A stretch of 64,000 bases of DNA from Skermanella stibiiresistens SB22 (GCF_000576635.1 NZ_AVFL01000018.1:62001-126000), one strand, 5' to 3'; counted from the first letter of the stretch, positions 8,817 to 19,026 are shown. Numbers and translations are program-made. Notes: generated by a model from the letters alone, not told the origin.

Positions 8817-9487
8817 GCGCCGATCGGAGAGGGCCGGACGAGCCCAGGTCGGAGCACCGGCTGGAACTCGACCGTGTCGGGCTGGCCCTCGACGGGCGCC
8901 AGCTGATCGCCCCGCTGTCGCTGGTGATCGAGGGGGGTCGCGTCGCCGTGCTGATGGGGCCGAGCGGCAGCGGCAAATCGAGCCTGCTGGCCCATCTGTG
9001 TGGCACTCTGCCCCCCCAGTTCGAGGCGGCGGGCCGCGTCACGCTCGACGGCGCCGATCTCACCGACCTGCCGCCGGAGCGGCGCCGGGTCGGCATCCTG
9101 TTCCAGGACGACCTGCTGTTCCCGCACATGAGCGTCGCGGAAAACCTGGCCTTTGGCCTGGTCTCGCGGGTTCGGGGGCGGGCCGAACGCCGCGCCGTGG
9201 TCGAGCGCGCGTTGGCGGACGCCGATCTGGCAGGTTTCGGCGGGCGCGATCCCGCGACCCTGTCGGGTGGCCAGCGCGCCCGCGTGGCCTTGATGCGGGC
9301 GCTGCTGGCGGAACCGGCGGCCCTGCTGCTGGACGAGCCGTTCGGCAAGCTGGACGCCGCGCTGCGCGACCGTTTCAGGGCCTGGGTGTTCGACCACGCG
9401 CGGCGACGTGGCTTGCCAACCCTGCTGGTGACGCACGACCCCGATGACGCGCGCGAAGCCGACAGGCCGGTCATCCAGTTGGCGTGA
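8813..9487 (+). CDS. ynjD: ABC transporter ATP-binding protein, YnjD-like
   Basis: 224-aa cytoplasmic ATPase. All ABC motifs are present: Walker A GPSGSGKSS, Q-loop LFQDDLLFPHMS, signature LSGGQRARVAL, Walker B ALLLDEPFGKLD and the H-loop LLVTHDPDD. The length is short, as expected for YnjD, with no C-terminal regulatory domain. Start ATG at 8813 overlaps the permease stop and is preceded by GGGAGG. It energises the adjacent two-domain permease. Confidence 0.88.
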   Translation: MSADRRGPDEPRSEHRLELDRVGLALDGRQLIAPLSLVIEGGRVAVLMGPSGSGKSSLLAHLCGTLPPQFEAAGRVTLDGADLTDLPPERRRVGILFQDDLLFPHMSVAENLAFGLVSRVRGRAERRAVVERALADADLAGFGGRDPATLSGGQRARVALMRALLAEPAALLLDEPFGKLDAALRDRFRAWVFDHARRRGLPTLLVTHDPDDAREADRPVIQLA

Positions 9488-9671
9488 CACGAGGGCGGAA
9501 GCCGCGGTCGGCGCATGCCTGACCCGCATAGCGGTATATGCTATTAACGGGACGTAAACGGTACGGCCGGTAGAAATGAGTCGGATAGGTTTCTGGACAA
9601 GGAGGAGAGCACGGAGTAATTTTCGTATCGCCGACATTTCGATATAACCGACGCCCGGTCGCGAGCCCACC

Positions 9672-10064
9672 ATGTACAGCCAGACAACCCGCTCGATCAG
9701 GATCTCCGTGAAGCCGACGTTCCTGGAGGACCAGTCTTCGCCGGCGGAGCATCATTTCGTCTGGGCCTATCACGTGCGGATCGAGAATACCGGTGGCGAG
9801 ACGGTCCAGTTGCGCAACCGTCATTGGCGGATCACCGACAGGTTCGGCCGTGTCCAGGAGGTCCAGGGCGCTGGCGTCGTCGGCGAGCAGCCCGTGCTGG
9901 AACCGGGTGAGAGCTTCGAATACACCAGCGGAACTCCCTTGACCGCGCCATCGGGCATCATGTCGGGCAGCTATCAGATGGAAACGGCGCGCGGTGAAAA
10001 GTTCGACGTGACCATCCCCGCCTTCTCCCTGGATAGTCCACACGAGACCGTCCAACTCAACTAA
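9672..10064 (+). CDS. apaG: ApaG protein
   Basis: 130-aa single-domain protein with the ApaG beta-sandwich pattern: VKPTFLEDQSSP, then HVRIENTGGETVQLRNRHW, VQEVQGAGVVGEQPVL and SGTPLTAPSGIMSGSYQM. ApaG is linked to Co/Mg homeostasis in enterobacteria, though the biochemical role is unsettled. Length is normal (about 125-130). It stands alone after the ABC genes, 184 nt downstream, so it probably has its own promoter. Confidence 0.95.
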   Translation: MYSQTTRSIRISVKPTFLEDQSSPAEHHFVWAYHVRIENTGGETVQLRNRHWRITDRFGRVQEVQGAGVVGEQPVLEPGESFEYTSGTPLTAPSGIMSGSYQMETARGEKFDVTIPAFSLDSPHETVQLN

Positions 10065-10186
10065 CGGCGATAATTCCATCCAAATCCTATCGCGATCCGA
10101 TATCCGCATCTTGAAACGCGGGATCGGGGCGCCACCTCGCTGTTCAAGCGGAACCGGTCACCGCGAGGGCATCCCGCGGTCGGGGG

Positions 10187-10915
10187 ATGACAGCGCGTCG
10201 CGAAACGAGCCGGGATTTAGCCAACCCTCGAGCCGACCATCGAAAGGTACCCGACGTGAGCGCATCGAAGTCCCTTACCGCGGATCATAGTGTCCGAGGC
10301 CCCTCCCACCATGGCCGCAGCGCCCCCGGAATCGCGCGCCCGAGCCGCGCGGAAGCGGAGGAGGCGGTCCGCACCCTTCTCCTCTGGGCTGGCGACGATC
10401 CGGACCGCGAGGGCCTGCTCGGCACTCCAGACCGTGTCGTGAGGTCCTACGAGGAATTCTTCGCCGGTTACGCGGTCGATCCGGTCGAACTGCTCCAGCG
10501 CACCTTCGAGGAGACCGACGGCTACGACGAGATGGTCGTGCTCAAGGGCATCCGGTTCGAGTCATATTGTGAGCACCACATGGTGCCGATCATCGGCAAG
10601 GCTCATGTCGCCTACCTTCCCCAGCGCCGGGTGGTGGGGATCAGCAAGCTCGCCCGCGTCGTCGAGGCCTACGCCAAGCGCCTCCAGATCCAGGAGAAGA
10701 TGACCTCGCAGATCGCCAACACGATCGAGGACGTCCTCCAGCCCCTGGGCGTGGCGGTCGTGCTGGAAGGCGAGCACCAGTGCATGACCACTCGCGGCAT
10801 CCACAAGCCGGGTGTCAGCATGGTGACCAGCCGGATGCTGGGAGCGTTCCGCACGGATCCCACGACCCGCCGCGAGTTCCTGGCGATGATCGGCGGCGCT
10901 TCGGGCATCGGCTGA
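10187..10915 (+). CDS. folE: GTP cyclohydrolase I
   Basis: Converts GTP to 7,8-dihydroneopterin triphosphate, the first step of folate and pterin synthesis, as a cytoplasmic homodecamer. Zinc and catalytic residues are visible in [18 protein letters not shown] and in the later [11 protein letters not shown]. The core from residue 55 onward matches the family. The first 50 residues are poorly conserved. An in-frame GTG at 10256, 7 nt after an AAGG, would give a more usual length, so the N-terminus is uncertain. A long GC-rich hairpin follows the stop. Confidence 0.95.
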   Translation: MTARRETSRDLANPRADHRKVPDVSASKSLTADHSVRGPSHHGRSAPGIARPSRAEAEEAVRTLLLWAGDDPDREGLLGTPDRVVRSYEEFFAGYAVDPVELLQRTFEETDGYDEMVVLKGIRFESYCEHHMVPIIGKAHVAYLPQRRVVGISKLARVVEAYAKRLQIQEKMTSQIANTIEDVLQPLGVAVVLEGEHQCMTTRGIHKPGVSMVTSRMLGAFRTDPTTRREFLAMIGGASGIG

Positions 10916-10946
10916 CGCGACGACCGGTGGTAGAGTGACCCGGAAA

Positions 10947-10981
10947 GGCGGGGGTGCCGCGCTTCGACGGCGCCCCCCGCC
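10947..10981 (+). terminator. GC-rich hairpin after folE
   Basis: GGCGGGGG-TGCCG pairs with CGGCG-CCCCCCGCC around an 8-nt loop, starting 31 nt after the folE stop. It lacks a T-tract, so it may be a weak or Rho-assisted terminator, or an RNA-stabilising 3' structure. Confidence 0.4.
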
Positions 10982-11019
10982 CAACTCCCGGCCCTGACGC
11001 CCGCCATCGGATTTAGCCT

Positions 11020-12465
11020 TTGGATTTCCGCCCCGTCTTCTTCGTTCTCGGCATCCTGCTATCCACGCTGGCCCTCAGCATGATGGTGCCGATGCTGGCT
11101 GATCTGGCGGTTGGGCACCGCGACTGGATAACCTTCGCGATATCGGGGGCCTTCACGCTGTTCGTCGGCGTGTCGCTGCTGCTGACCAACCGCATGGCGG
11201 AATTCACCCTGTCGATCCGGCAGGCTTTCCTGCTGACCACGCTGGCGTGGCTGGTGACCGCGACCTTCGCGGCGGTGCCTTTGGCTTTGGCGGCCATCGA
11301 CCTCTCCTACACCGACGCCTTCTTCGAGGCGATGTCGGGCATCACGACCACCGGCGCCACCGTGATCGTCGGTTTGGACATGGCGCCACCCGGTATCCTG
11401 CTGTGGCGCGCCCTACTGCAATGGATGGGCGGCATCGGCATCATCGTGCTGGCGCTGTCGGTGCTGCCGATGCTCCAGGTCGGTGGCATGCAGCTGTTCC
11501 GCACGGAATCCTCCGAGAAGTCCGACAAGGTGCTGCCGCGCGCGGCCCAATTGGCGACCTGGATCGGCTCGATCTACCTGATCTTCACGGCGTTGTGCGC
11601 GGTCGGATACCGGTTGGCCGGCATGGAATGGTTCGACGCCTTCGCCCATGCCATGACGACGATCGCGACTGGCGGCTTCTCCACCGCCGACGCCTCGGTC
11701 GCCTTCTTCGACGATCCGCTGATCGAGCTGGTCGGCGTCATCTTCATGCTCGCCGGGGCCCTGCCCTTCGTGCTGTACCTGCGCGCGCTGCGCGGACACC
11801 TGCGCCCCCTGCTGACCGACCAGCAGGTCCGCTGGTTCATCGTGGTCGTGACGTCGGCGGTCGCCGCCATGACCGCGCATCTTTGGCTGGCGCGGGGTTA
11901 CGAGCCGCTGATCGCGTTCCGGATGGCGGGCTTCAACGTCGTGTCGGTGATCACCGGCACGGGCTACGCCACCTCGGACTTCGGCACCTGGGGATCGTTC
12001 GCCGGCGGCCTGATGTTCTTCCTGATGTTCGTCGGCGGCTGCGCCGGATCGACCACCTGCGGCATCAAGATCTTCCGCTTCCAGGTGCTTTATGCCACCG
12101 CCGACGCCCAGATGCGGCGGCTGATCCAGCCGCATGGCGTTTTCATCGCCTATTACAACGGCAAGCCGATCCCCGAAGCCGTCTCGGTGTCGGTGATGAG
12201 CTTCTTCTTCCTCTACGCGCTGTGCTTCGTGGTGCTGTCGCTGACGCTCCAATTGCTGGGGCTGGATTACCTGACGGCGATGACCGGTGCCGCGACCGCG
12301 ATCAGCAATGTCGGTCCCGGCTTGGGTCCGGTGATCGGACCCAGCGGCACCTTCGCCCCCCTGCCCGACGCCGCGAAATGGGTGCTGGCCGGCGGCATGC
12401 TGATGGGCAGGCTGGAGTTGTTCACCGTGCTGATCCTGCTGACCCCGGCGTTCTGGCGCCAGTAA
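11020..12465 (+). CDS. trkH: Trk-type potassium uptake channel subunit TrkH
   Basis: 481-aa inner-membrane K+ transporter of the TrkH/KtrB superfamily with four membrane-pore-membrane repeats. Selectivity-filter segments are visible: SGITTTGATVI, TIATGGFSTAD, VITGTGYATSDFG and AISNVGPGLG. The conserved GCAGSTTCGIKIFR follows repeat 3. TTG at 11020 is the likely start: an in-frame stop lies two codons upstream and the next in-frame ATG would cut the first helix. No trkA NAD-binding partner is in the window. It ends 50 nt before the XRE regulator. Confidence 0.92.
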   Translation: MDFRPVFFVLGILLSTLALSMMVPMLADLAVGHRDWITFAISGAFTLFVGVSLLLTNRMAEFTLSIRQAFLLTTLAWLVTATFAAVPLALAAIDLSYTDAFFEAMSGITTTGATVIVGLDMAPPGILLWRALLQWMGGIGIIVLALSVLPMLQVGGMQLFRTESSEKSDKVLPRAAQLATWIGSIYLIFTALCAVGYRLAGMEWFDAFAHAMTTIATGGFSTADASVAFFDDPLIELVGVIFMLAGALPFVLYLRALRGHLRPLLTDQQVRWFIVVVTSAVAAMTAHLWLARGYEPLIAFRMAGFNVVSVITGTGYATSDFGTWGSFAGGLMFFLMFVGGCAGSTTCGIKIFRFQVLYATADAQMRRLIQPHGVFIAYYNGKPIPEAVSVSVMSFFFLYALCFVVLSLTLQLLGLDYLTAMTGAATAISNVGPGLGPVIGPSGTFAPLPDAAKWVLAGGMLMGRLELFTVLILLTPAFWRQ

Positions 12466-12514
12466 GATCTTGGGGGTAAGGTGGTCCGTCGCATCGAATG
12501 GCGGGACAGGATCG

Positions 12515-13126
12515 ATGTTGGACTTCGGGCGCTCCCTGCGGCGGCTTCGCCGGCTCAACGGCATCAAGCAGGATCATCTGGCCGAACTGGCCGGCGTGAC
12601 GCAGGCGACCGTGTCGCGCTGGGAATCGGGCCGCCACCAGCCAACCCCCGAGCAGGTGGCCAAGCTGCTGCCGCTGCTGGAGGCTCGGCTGGACCCATCC
12701 GGCGACGCCATGCTGAGGCGTCTGGTCGAAACCTCGTCGCTGCGGGTCCATCTCGTCTGCGACGTGACCCACCAGCTGCTGGCCGTGTCCGAGTGGCGCC
12801 GCCAGGAATGGCGCAACGACGCCCAGAGCCTGTATGGCGAGACGCTGTGGCCCTTCGCGTCCGACGGCATCCGCGACGGCGAGGCGAAGCTGGTGGAACT
12901 GGGCTGGTACGAGCCGGTCACGCGCCCGATCGCCGGCTGGACCGACTTCAACTTCGCCGGCGTGATCCGCATGGGTCCGGGCATGTGGCTGTGGGAGCGC
13001 GTCCAGTTGAGCGATGGCCGCTTCGCGCGGCTGGTGACCTCCCTGCCTCTGGACGACCTGCGGCGCTCGGTGCCGGCGGCGCGGATCGTCTCGCTGCCAC
13101 CCGAAGGCGTCGGGGAGGTCGTATGA
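12515..13126 (+). CDS. XRE-family transcriptional regulator
   Basis: 203-aa protein with an N-terminal Cro/C1-type helix-turn-helix (residues 3-58: LRRLRRLNGIKQDHLAELAG, then TQATVSRWESGRHQPT). A C-terminal domain of about 130 residues (VHLVCDVTHQLLAVSEWRRQ ... WTDFNFAGVIRMGPGMWLWE) is not one I recognise; its length and pattern hint at a PAS/sensor-like fold. ATG at 12515 follows GGACAGGA. Placed 50 nt after trkH on the same strand, so it may be co-transcribed with it. Target unknown. Confidence 0.8.
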   Translation: MLDFGRSLRRLRRLNGIKQDHLAELAGVTQATVSRWESGRHQPTPEQVAKLLPLLEARLDPSGDAMLRRLVETSSLRVHLVCDVTHQLLAVSEWRRQEWRNDAQSLYGETLWPFASDGIRDGEAKLVELGWYEPVTRPIAGWTDFNFAGVIRMGPGMWLWERVQLSDGRFARLVTSLPLDDLRRSVPAARIVSLPPEGVGEVV

Positions 13127-13187
13127 TTTATACGTCGGCTGGCGGGGCGCCGCGGCGGTAAGCTCGTCCCCGGTTGGAGGACAAGCC

Positions 13188-13724
13188 ATGCCGATCCGAT
13201 TTTGGCGCCGCCGAAGGGCGGAGCCGCCGCTGACGGTCCTGGTGGACGCCCTGACGGCGGCGCCCGCGAGCCACCGCGTCGCCTTGATGATCCTGACGCT
13301 TGGTCCGAAGCTTGGCGAGCGCCTGGACCTGGACAAATGCCTGCGCTTGACGGCGGTCGGCGGCCTGACGCCGGAAGCGGCCGGAAAGCTGGGGGACCCG
13401 GTGCCGGACCTGCTCCGCGAACGCGAAGCGGCAGTCAACCGGGAGGCCCGCTTTGTCGAGACGCTGGAGCGACTGGCCACGCGCGTCGACCTCAACACCG
13501 TCCCGGCGTGGCGCTGGAATAACGAAGACCGCCACCGCCTGTTCGACCCCGATTTCCTCGCCCGCCGCTGCGCCGACGATCCCGTGCTCGCCGAGTTGAA
13601 CGACCTGCTATGGCGCCGCGGCGTCGAGCGCCTGCGCCAAGCCGGCGAGAACCCGGCGACGCTGGCGCTGGAGGCGATGGGGCTGGCGGAACAGGCGGGG
13701 CTTCAGTCGATGCGGTGCCGGTGA
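13188..13724 (+). CDS. Hypothetical protein
   Basis: 178-aa protein without a recognised domain, signal peptide or membrane helix. Mixed alpha-helical character, rich in Leu, Arg and Ala, with a basic N-terminus (IRFWRRRRAE). A GGAGG ribosome binding site lies 7 nt before the ATG, which supports it as a real gene. It follows the XRE gene by 61 nt on the same strand and ends 6 nt before the end of the convergent lipoprotein gene. No function can be assigned. Confidence 0.65.
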   Translation: MPIRFWRRRRAEPPLTVLVDALTAAPASHRVALMILTLGPKLGERLDLDKCLRLTAVGGLTPEAAGKLGDPVPDLLREREAAVNREARFVETLERLATRVDLNTVPAWRWNNEDRHRLFDPDFLARRCADDPVLAELNDLLWRRGVERLRQAGENPATLALEAMGLAEQAGLQSMRCR

Positions 13725-13730
13725 CGGCCC

Positions 13731-14327
13731 CTACCGCAGCGTCACCGCCGTCAGGTTGCCGTAGACGCCTTTCTCCAGCTCGGTGTTCAACTCCGCCATC
13801 ATGCGTTCCACCATGCCGAACAGCGCGTCGTCGCGGCCTTGCAGGGAGACGTTCTCCGCGACGCTGATGGTGCGGGAGACGGCGGCGCCGGTGTAGCCCT
13901 GGAAACGGCGGGACGGCACGTCCACGACCAGATCGACCGAGATGTGGCCGTCATAGCGTTCGGCCTGGTCGGTGGTGAAGGCGCCGCGGAAGCCGGTGGT
14001 GGGCGGCAGGCGCGTCTCGACGATGCTGGCGTCCTTGATCACCACCTTGAGGGTACCGGAGCTACCCATGGCGCGCAGCCGGTCGTTGGCCCAGCGCTGG
14101 ACCGCGTCGCTGGGGGGCACGGGCGCCAAGTGATCGACGTTCGGCGGGACCTGGGGCGGTTGGTACTGCCGCACCACCTCGATCCTGGCCACGTCGAACG
14201 AGATCGGCGCCGAGTTGACGAAGCTGATCTGGCGGACCGGCGTCTGGGGCGGCGTTGCCTGGCAGGCCGTCAGGGCGAGGGAGGCTGCGATCGCGAGGAC
14301 GGCGGGACGGAGGAGGCTGCGGATCAT
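13731..14327 (-). CDS. Putative outer-membrane lipoprotein
   Basis: 198-aa secreted protein. The N-terminus is a lipoprotein signal peptide with lipobox LTAC (Cys22), so the mature protein should be lipid-anchored in the envelope. The rest is a soluble domain with SFVNSAPISFDVARIEVV near the N-terminus and a C-terminal part ending in NLTAVTLR. I take it as a conserved alphaproteobacterial lipoprotein of unknown function. Convergent with the upstream hypothetical gene; 69 nt from the carboxypeptidase gene, which is read in the same direction. Confidence 0.75.
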   Translation of the reverse strand: MIRSLLRPAVLAIAASLALTACQATPPQTPVRQISFVNSAPISFDVARIEVVRQYQPPQVPPNVDHLAPVPPSDAVQRWANDRLRAMGSSGTLKVVIKDASIVETRLPPTTGFRGAFTTDQAERYDGHISVDLVVDVPSRRFQGYTGAAVSRTISVAENVSLQGRDDALFGMVERMMAELNTELEKGVYGNLTAVTLR

Positions 14328-14396
14328 TTTGCGGCTTTGCGGGAAAAGTACGGGGAAGGGACAGGCCTCAGCGATACCACGGGGCGAAGCGCGCGG

Positions 14397-15704
14397 TCAC
14401 TTGGATTTGGCCGGGGATTTCGCTTTGGGCTTGATGGGAACGGGTTTGCCCGGGAGCTTGGCCGTCGACTTCCTGGAAATGCCCTTGCCGGCCTGAGCCG
14501 CCGTGAGCGTCACCGCCGCCTTGAGGTTCCTCGGCGTCACGACGACACAGTAAGCCTTGGCCTGACGCAGCTTCCTGCAGGTCGCCGTGGCCTGCTCCTC
14601 CGCCAGCCCGATGACGATGGGACGGTGTTTCCGGGCGCGCTCGATGGTCGTCATCATGGCGCCGCCCATGACGGCGGAGTGGGTCCGCATCAGCTTGCGT
14701 CCGGCCTCGGCCGCCTTGGACTTGGTCGGGAAGGCGCCGGCGATCTCGATGCTCCAGCCGCCATCCGGTCTGAGGGCACCGGGCACCGAGACGATCGAGG
14801 CGCAGGCCGGTGATATCACGCCGACCGCCGGCGGGTCTGGCTCACGGGTGCGGACCGGGTCGATGTCGTGGAGGGTGGCCGCGATCTTCGGCGTCGGGTT
14901 GTCATAGGCGGCATCCATCAGCCGGGCGATGCTCTCCGCCCGGTCGCCGCGGCTCTGCTCGCCCAGCACGACCGCGACCAGCCTGCGCCCGTCGCGGACC
15001 GCCGACGCCACCAGGTTGTAGCCGGCGGCGCAGGTGAAGCCGGTCTTGATGCCGTCGGCGCCCTTGTAGTTAACGAGGAAGCCATTGACGCTGTTGAAGG
15101 TGCTGCCCCGGTGGCTGAAGCTGCGCGTGCTGAAATAGCTGTAGTAGTCGGGGAACTGACGTTGCAGCGCCAGCGCCAGCAGCGCCATGTCCCGCGCCGT
15201 GACGACCTGTTCGGGGTGGTTGAGCCCGGAGGCGTTGCGGAACTCGGTGCGGTTCATGCCAAGCGCCCGCGCCTTGGCGGTCATCGCCTCGGCGAAATCC
15301 GATTCGGTACCGCCAAGACGTTCCGCCAGCACCACGGCGGCGTCGTTGGCCGATTCGATGATCGAGCCCAGGATCGCGTCGCGCGCCTTGATGGTGGCGC
15401 CCTGGCGCAACCGGAGGGATTGGCCGGTCTGGCTGGCGGCGCGAACCGAGATGGGCAGGTCCTCGTCCAGCCGAAGCTTGCCGGTCCGCAGCGCGTCGAA
15501 CGCCATGTAGACCGTCATCATCTTGGTGGTCGAGGCCGGGAAGCTGCGGAGGTTGGGCTGCTCGGCGTGCAGCACCACCCCGCTGTCGGCGTCGATCACC
15601 AGACTGGCCCGGTACGCGGCGGCAGGGCCCGCCGCGATCGGGCTGGAGAGTAACAGGGCCGCGAGAGCGCCCGTACGGATCACACGAACGCCGTCCCGCA
15701 TCAA
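14397..15704 (-). CDS. D-alanyl-D-alanine carboxypeptidase (PBP5/6 type) with C-terminal SPOR-like region
   Basis: 435-aa periplasmic serine peptidase that trims the terminal D-Ala from peptidoglycan pentapeptides. Signal peptide at residues 1-30. The S11 catalytic triad motifs are present: SxxK as ASTTK (Ser58, Lys61), SxN as ESAND, and KTG in GIKTGFTC. After the catalytic domain, residues about 320-400 (GWSIEIAGAFPTKSKAAEAG ...) look like a SPOR peptidoglycan-binding domain, and the tail is Lys/Pro/Ser-rich. It lacks the usual amphipathic C-terminal anchor of DacA, so it may be held by SPOR binding to septal glycan. Confidence 0.9.
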   Translation of the reverse strand: MMRDGVRVIRTGALAALLLSSPIAAGPAAAYRASLVIDADSGVVLHAEQPNLRSFPASTTKMMTVYMAFDALRTGKLRLDEDLPISVRAASQTGQSLRLRQGATIKARDAILGSIIESANDAAVVLAERLGGTESDFAEAMTAKARALGMNRTEFRNASGLNHPEQVVTARDMALLALALQRQFPDYYSYFSTRSFSHRGSTFNSVNGFLVNYKGADGIKTGFTCAAGYNLVASAVRDGRRLVAVVLGEQSRGDRAESIARLMDAAYDNPTPKIAATLHDIDPVRTREPDPPAVGVISPACASIVSVPGALRPDGGWSIEIAGAFPTKSKAAEAGRKLMRTHSAVMGGAMMTTIERARKHRPIVIGLAEEQATATCRKLRQAKAYCVVVTPRNLKAAVTLTAAQAGKGISRKSTAKLPGKPVPIKPKAKSPAKSK

Positions 15705-15720
15705 GATGAGCCCCTATGGA

Positions 15721-16698
15721 TCAGTCGTAGATCTGCTCCAACTGTGCGTCATCAAAAGTATACGTCGAGTTACAGAACTCGCACGTGACTTCGACTTTTC
15801 CATCGACCTTCAGCTCCGACACCTCGTCGCGCGGCAACGAGCGCAGCACGTTGGTCACCCGCTCGCGCGAGCACCGGCACGCGGCCTGGAGAGCCATCGG
15901 GGCGTAGACCCTGACACCGTCTTCGTGGAACAGGCGGTACAGCAGGTCGTTCGGCGGCAGCTTCGGGTCCACCAGCTCGGCGTCGGAGCAGGTTCCCATC
16001 AGCACCATCGCCCGGCGCCAATCGTCGGCCACGTCGCTGCCCAGCGTCTGCTGGATCTGATCCTCCGGCAGGCGTTGCAGCATCAAGGCGCCGCCGCGCC
16101 ACGCAAGTTCGCCGTTGCCGGCGCCGTCACCAAGGGCGGACGCGCGGCTGACCGCGACCTTGATGCCGGTGTCGAGCTGTTCCGACTGGCGGAAGTAATG
16201 CTGGACGCATTCCGACAGGGTGTCGCCGGTCAGTTCGACGATGCCCTGGTACCGCTCGGTGTGCTCGCCCTGGTCGACCGTGAAGGCGAGATAGCCCGAT
16301 CCCAGCAGAGCCGGCACGGGCGCCACAGCCGCGATGTCGGCGGAAGCCAGCCGCTCCGCGTTGAACTGGGCGTAGCCCCGGACGTCGCCGGTGCTGGTGA
16401 CGTCGGCCACCATCAGCGAGATGGGACCGTCGCCCTTGGTCTGGAGCGTGAAGATGCCCTCGTACTTCAAGGCGCCCGCCAGCGTGATGGCGAGCGTGAT
16501 GGTCTCGCCCAGCAGGGTGGCGACCGGCTCGGGATAGTCGTGCTTGGACAGGATCTCCTCGAGCATCGGGCCAACACGGACCAGACGGCCCCGCAGGTGC
16601 GAGCTGTCGATCTGGAAGGGTTGCACGATGTCGTCGGACGAAGGGGCCGACATGTCCAGGGGGGTCAGCGGGTTATCGGCGTGACCGAAATGACTCAT
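15721..16698 (-). CDS. hslO: Redox-regulated chaperone Hsp33
   Basis: 325-aa cytoplasmic holdase activated by oxidative unfolding. The C-terminal zinc/redox switch is complete: CRCS (Cys274, Cys276) and CEFC (Cys306, Cys309). The N-terminal substrate domain shows [18 protein letters not shown] and [10 protein letters not shown] chose ATG at 16698 because it overlaps the argF stop by 4 nt; a second ATG at 16650 is possible. It is the last gene of argD-argF-hslO. Confidence 0.95.
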   Translation of the reverse strand: MSHFGHADNPLTPLDMSAPSSDDIVQPFQIDSSHLRGRLVRVGPMLEEILSKHDYPEPVATLLGETITLAITLAGALKYEGIFTLQTKGDGPISLMVADVTSTGDVRGYAQFNAERLASADIAAVAPVPALLGSGYLAFTVDQGEHTERYQGIVELTGDTLSECVQHYFRQSEQLDTGIKVAVSRASALGDGAGNGELAWRGGALMLQRLPEDQIQQTLGSDVADDWRRAMVLMGTCSDAELVDPKLPPNDLLYRLFHEDGVRVYAPMALQAACRCSRERVTNVLRSLPRDEVSELKVDGKVEVTCEFCNSTYTFDDAQLEQIYD

Positions 16699-17639
16699 GA
16701 ACTCAAACACCAGGTTAAGATGCCCTTTTGGGCGTGCAGGCGGTTTTCCGCCTCGTCCCATACCACGGAGTTGGGACCGTCGATCACATCGGCGGTGACC
16801 TCGTCGCCGCGATGGGCTGGCAGACAATGCATGAATATGGCGTCTGTTTTCGCGTTTGCCATAAGCCGCCGATCGACCCGGTAGGGAGCCAGCATGTTGT
16901 GGCGCGACCCCGCGTCCTCCTGGTTCATGGACACCCAGGTGTCGGTGACCACGCAGTCGGCGTCCTTGACCGCCTGCGCCGGATCGCCGCCGACGCTGAC
17001 GCGCGCACCCTGCCCCGTCGCCCAGCCGACCAGATCCGGATCGGGCCGGAGGCTGTCGGGGCAGGCCAGCCGCAGCTCGAAGTCGAACTTGACCGCCGCG
17101 TGGATCCAGCTGGTCGCGACATTGTTGCCATCGCCGCTCCAGGCGACGACCTTGCCGCCGATTGGACCGCGATGCTCCTCGAAGGTCAGCACATCCGCCA
17201 TGATCTGGCAGGGATGCGAACGGTCGGTCAGGCCGTTGATCACGGGAACGGTCGCGTGCTCCGCCAATTCCAGCAGCTTCTCCTCGCTGTCGGTGCGCAG
17301 CATGATCACGTCGACGAAGCGCGACAGCACCTTGGCGGTGTCGGCCACCGTCTCGCCGCGGCCAAGCTGCATCTCCTTGGAGCTGAGCATCACCACGTCA
17401 CCGCCGAGCTGGCGCATGCCGACCTCGAACGAGACGCGGGTGCGGGTCGACGGTTTCTCGAAGATCATGGCGAGCGTCTTGCCGGCCAGCGGCTTGTCGC
17501 CCCGCTCGCCGGCCTTCAGCTCCTTGCCGCGCTCCAAAATGGAGCGCAGCGTGGTGGCGTCGAACTTGTCGAGGTCCAGGAAGTGCCGGACCGACCCATT
17601 GCCGGTGCCGGCGCCGTTGGTCTTGGTCGGCGCGGTCAT
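16695..17639 (-). CDS. argF: Ornithine carbamoyltransferase
   Basis: Makes citrulline from ornithine and carbamoyl phosphate in arginine synthesis; cytoplasmic trimer. 314 aa after choosing the ATG at 17639, which overlaps the argD stop (ATGA). The open frame continues far upstream but is only an argD shadow there. Carbamoyl-phosphate motif [13 protein letters not shown], the ornithine loop and [10 protein letters not shown] with the catalytic Cys are intact. Coupled to both neighbours by 4-nt overlaps. Confidence 0.96.
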   Translation of the reverse strand: MTAPTKTNGAGTGNGSVRHFLDLDKFDATTLRSILERGKELKAGERGDKPLAGKTLAMIFEKPSTRTRVSFEVGMRQLGGDVVMLSSKEMQLGRGETVADTAKVLSRFVDVIMLRTDSEEKLLELAEHATVPVINGLTDRSHPCQIMADVLTFEEHRGPIGGKVVAWSGDGNNVATSWIHAAVKFDFELRLACPDSLRPDPDLVGWATGQGARVSVGGDPAQAVKDADCVVTDTWVSMNQEDAGSRHNMLAPYRVDRRLMANAKTDAIFMHCLPAHRGDEVTADVIDGPNSVVWDEAENRLHAQKGILTWCLSS

Positions 17640-18814
17640 GGCGCCAGTTCCGAACACACTTGGTCGAGGATGGCGATGGCCTCGTCCACCTGCGTCTCCG
17701 TGATGATCAGCGGCGGCAGCAGACGGACGACGTTGTCGCCGGCGGCCACCGTCAGCATGCCGTGGGCGCGGAGCGTGTCCACGACGGTGCCGTTGACGAT
17801 CTCCGGCGCGAAGCGCAATCCCAGCAGCAGTCCGGCGCCGCGCACCTCGACGATCGCCTTGGGGTGGCGGGCGGCCAGTTCGAGCAAGCGGTTCCACAGC
17901 ACGCGGGCGATGCGGTCGACGCCCTCCAGGAAGCCCGGCTCCAGCATGACATCGAGCACGGCGTTGCCGGCGGCCGTGGCGAGCGGGTTGCCGCCATAGG
18001 TCGAGCCGTGGGTCCCAGCCGTCATGCCGACCGCCGCCTTCTCCGTCGCCAGGCAGGCGCCGAGCGGGAAGCCGCCGCCGATGCCTTTGGCCACGGCCAT
18101 CACGTCGGGGGTGACGCCCGCCCACTCATGCGCGAACAGCTTGCCGGTACGGCCCATGCCGGTCTGGATCTCGTCGAACAGCAGCAGCAGCCCGTACTCG
18201 TCGCAAACCTCGCGCAGCTGGCGCAGGTAGTCGAGCGAGCCGGCGCGGATGCCGCCCTCGCCCTGCACCGGCTCGATCGAGATGCCGGCGGTCTCGTTGG
18301 TGATGGCGGCGCGCAGCTCGTTCATGTTGCCGAAGGCGACTTGATCGAAGCCGTCCTGCATCGGGCCGAAGCCCTTGACCATCTTCTCCTGCTTGGTCGC
18401 GGCGATGGCCGTGGTCGTCCGCCCGTGGAAGGCCCCGCCGGCGGTGATGATCCGCCAGCGCTCGGGATGCCCCGTCTCGTACTGGTACTTCCGCACCACC
18501 TTGATCGCGCATTCCCACGCCTCGACACCGGAATTGGTGAAGAACACCGTGTCGGCGAACGTGTTGTCGACCAGTCGTCGCGCCAAGCTCTCCTGACCCG
18601 CGACGCGGAACAGGTTCGAGGTATGCCAGATCTTGTTCGCCTGATCGGTGATGGCCTTGATCAGGTGGGGATGGGCATGGCCGAGCGCCGTGACGGCGAC
18701 GCCACTGGCGAAGTCCAGGTATCGTCGACCGGTCGTGTCGAAGACATAGGGTCCTTCGCCCCGCTCGAAGACGACATCCGCACGGGCATAGGTGGGCATG
18801 ACAACAGGGATCAC
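17636..18814 (-). CDS. argD: Acetylornithine/succinyldiaminopimelate aminotransferase
   Basis: 392-aa PLP enzyme of the class-III aminotransferase family, giving acetylornithine in arginine synthesis (and often serving lysine synthesis too). Conserved features: [12 protein letters not shown] near the N-terminus, [15 protein letters not shown] (PLP-ring aspartate) and [16 protein letters not shown] with the Schiff-base lysine. First gene of argD-argF-hslO; the leader upstream contains an inverted repeat. Confidence 0.95.
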   Translation of the reverse strand: MIPVVMPTYARADVVFERGEGPYVFDTTGRRYLDFASGVAVTALGHAHPHLIKAITDQANKIWHTSNLFRVAGQESLARRLVDNTFADTVFFTNSGVEAWECAIKVVRKYQYETGHPERWRIITAGGAFHGRTTTAIAATKQEKMVKGFGPMQDGFDQVAFGNMNELRAAITNETAGISIEPVQGEGGIRAGSLDYLRQLREVCDEYGLLLLFDEIQTGMGRTGKLFAHEWAGVTPDVMAVAKGIGGGFPLGACLATEKAAVGMTAGTHGSTYGGNPLATAAGNAVLDVMLEPGFLEGVDRIARVLWNRLLELAARHPKAIVEVRGAGLLLGLRFAPEIVNGTVVDTLRAHGMLTVAAGDNVVRLLPPLIITETQVDEAIAILDQVCSELAP

Positions 18815-18897
18815 GGGTAAGCCCTCAACGGGTTCAATTCCGGCGACGGTCGAATGGTGCCGTCATCCGGAAAACGGCGTAGTACGGAAAGCGTGAA

Positions 18898-18924
18898 CTC
18901 CCGGAAGGCACAGTCATCCGGGAG
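18898..18924. repeat. Inverted repeat in the argD leader
   Basis: CTCCCGGA and TCCGGGAG are exact complements separated by 11 nt, about 85 nt upstream of the argD start. This could be an operator or a leader hairpin. No T-tract and no leader peptide were recognised, so attenuation is not supported. Confidence 0.35.
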
Positions 18925-19026
18925 ACCGCAGACTATCCAAAGCCAGTGAGGGTATGTCAACGGTCGCGCGGCCGAATCGAACCTCGGCTCATGTGAATTC
19001 CAGGTGAATGGCGGTGGATGCCGCGC

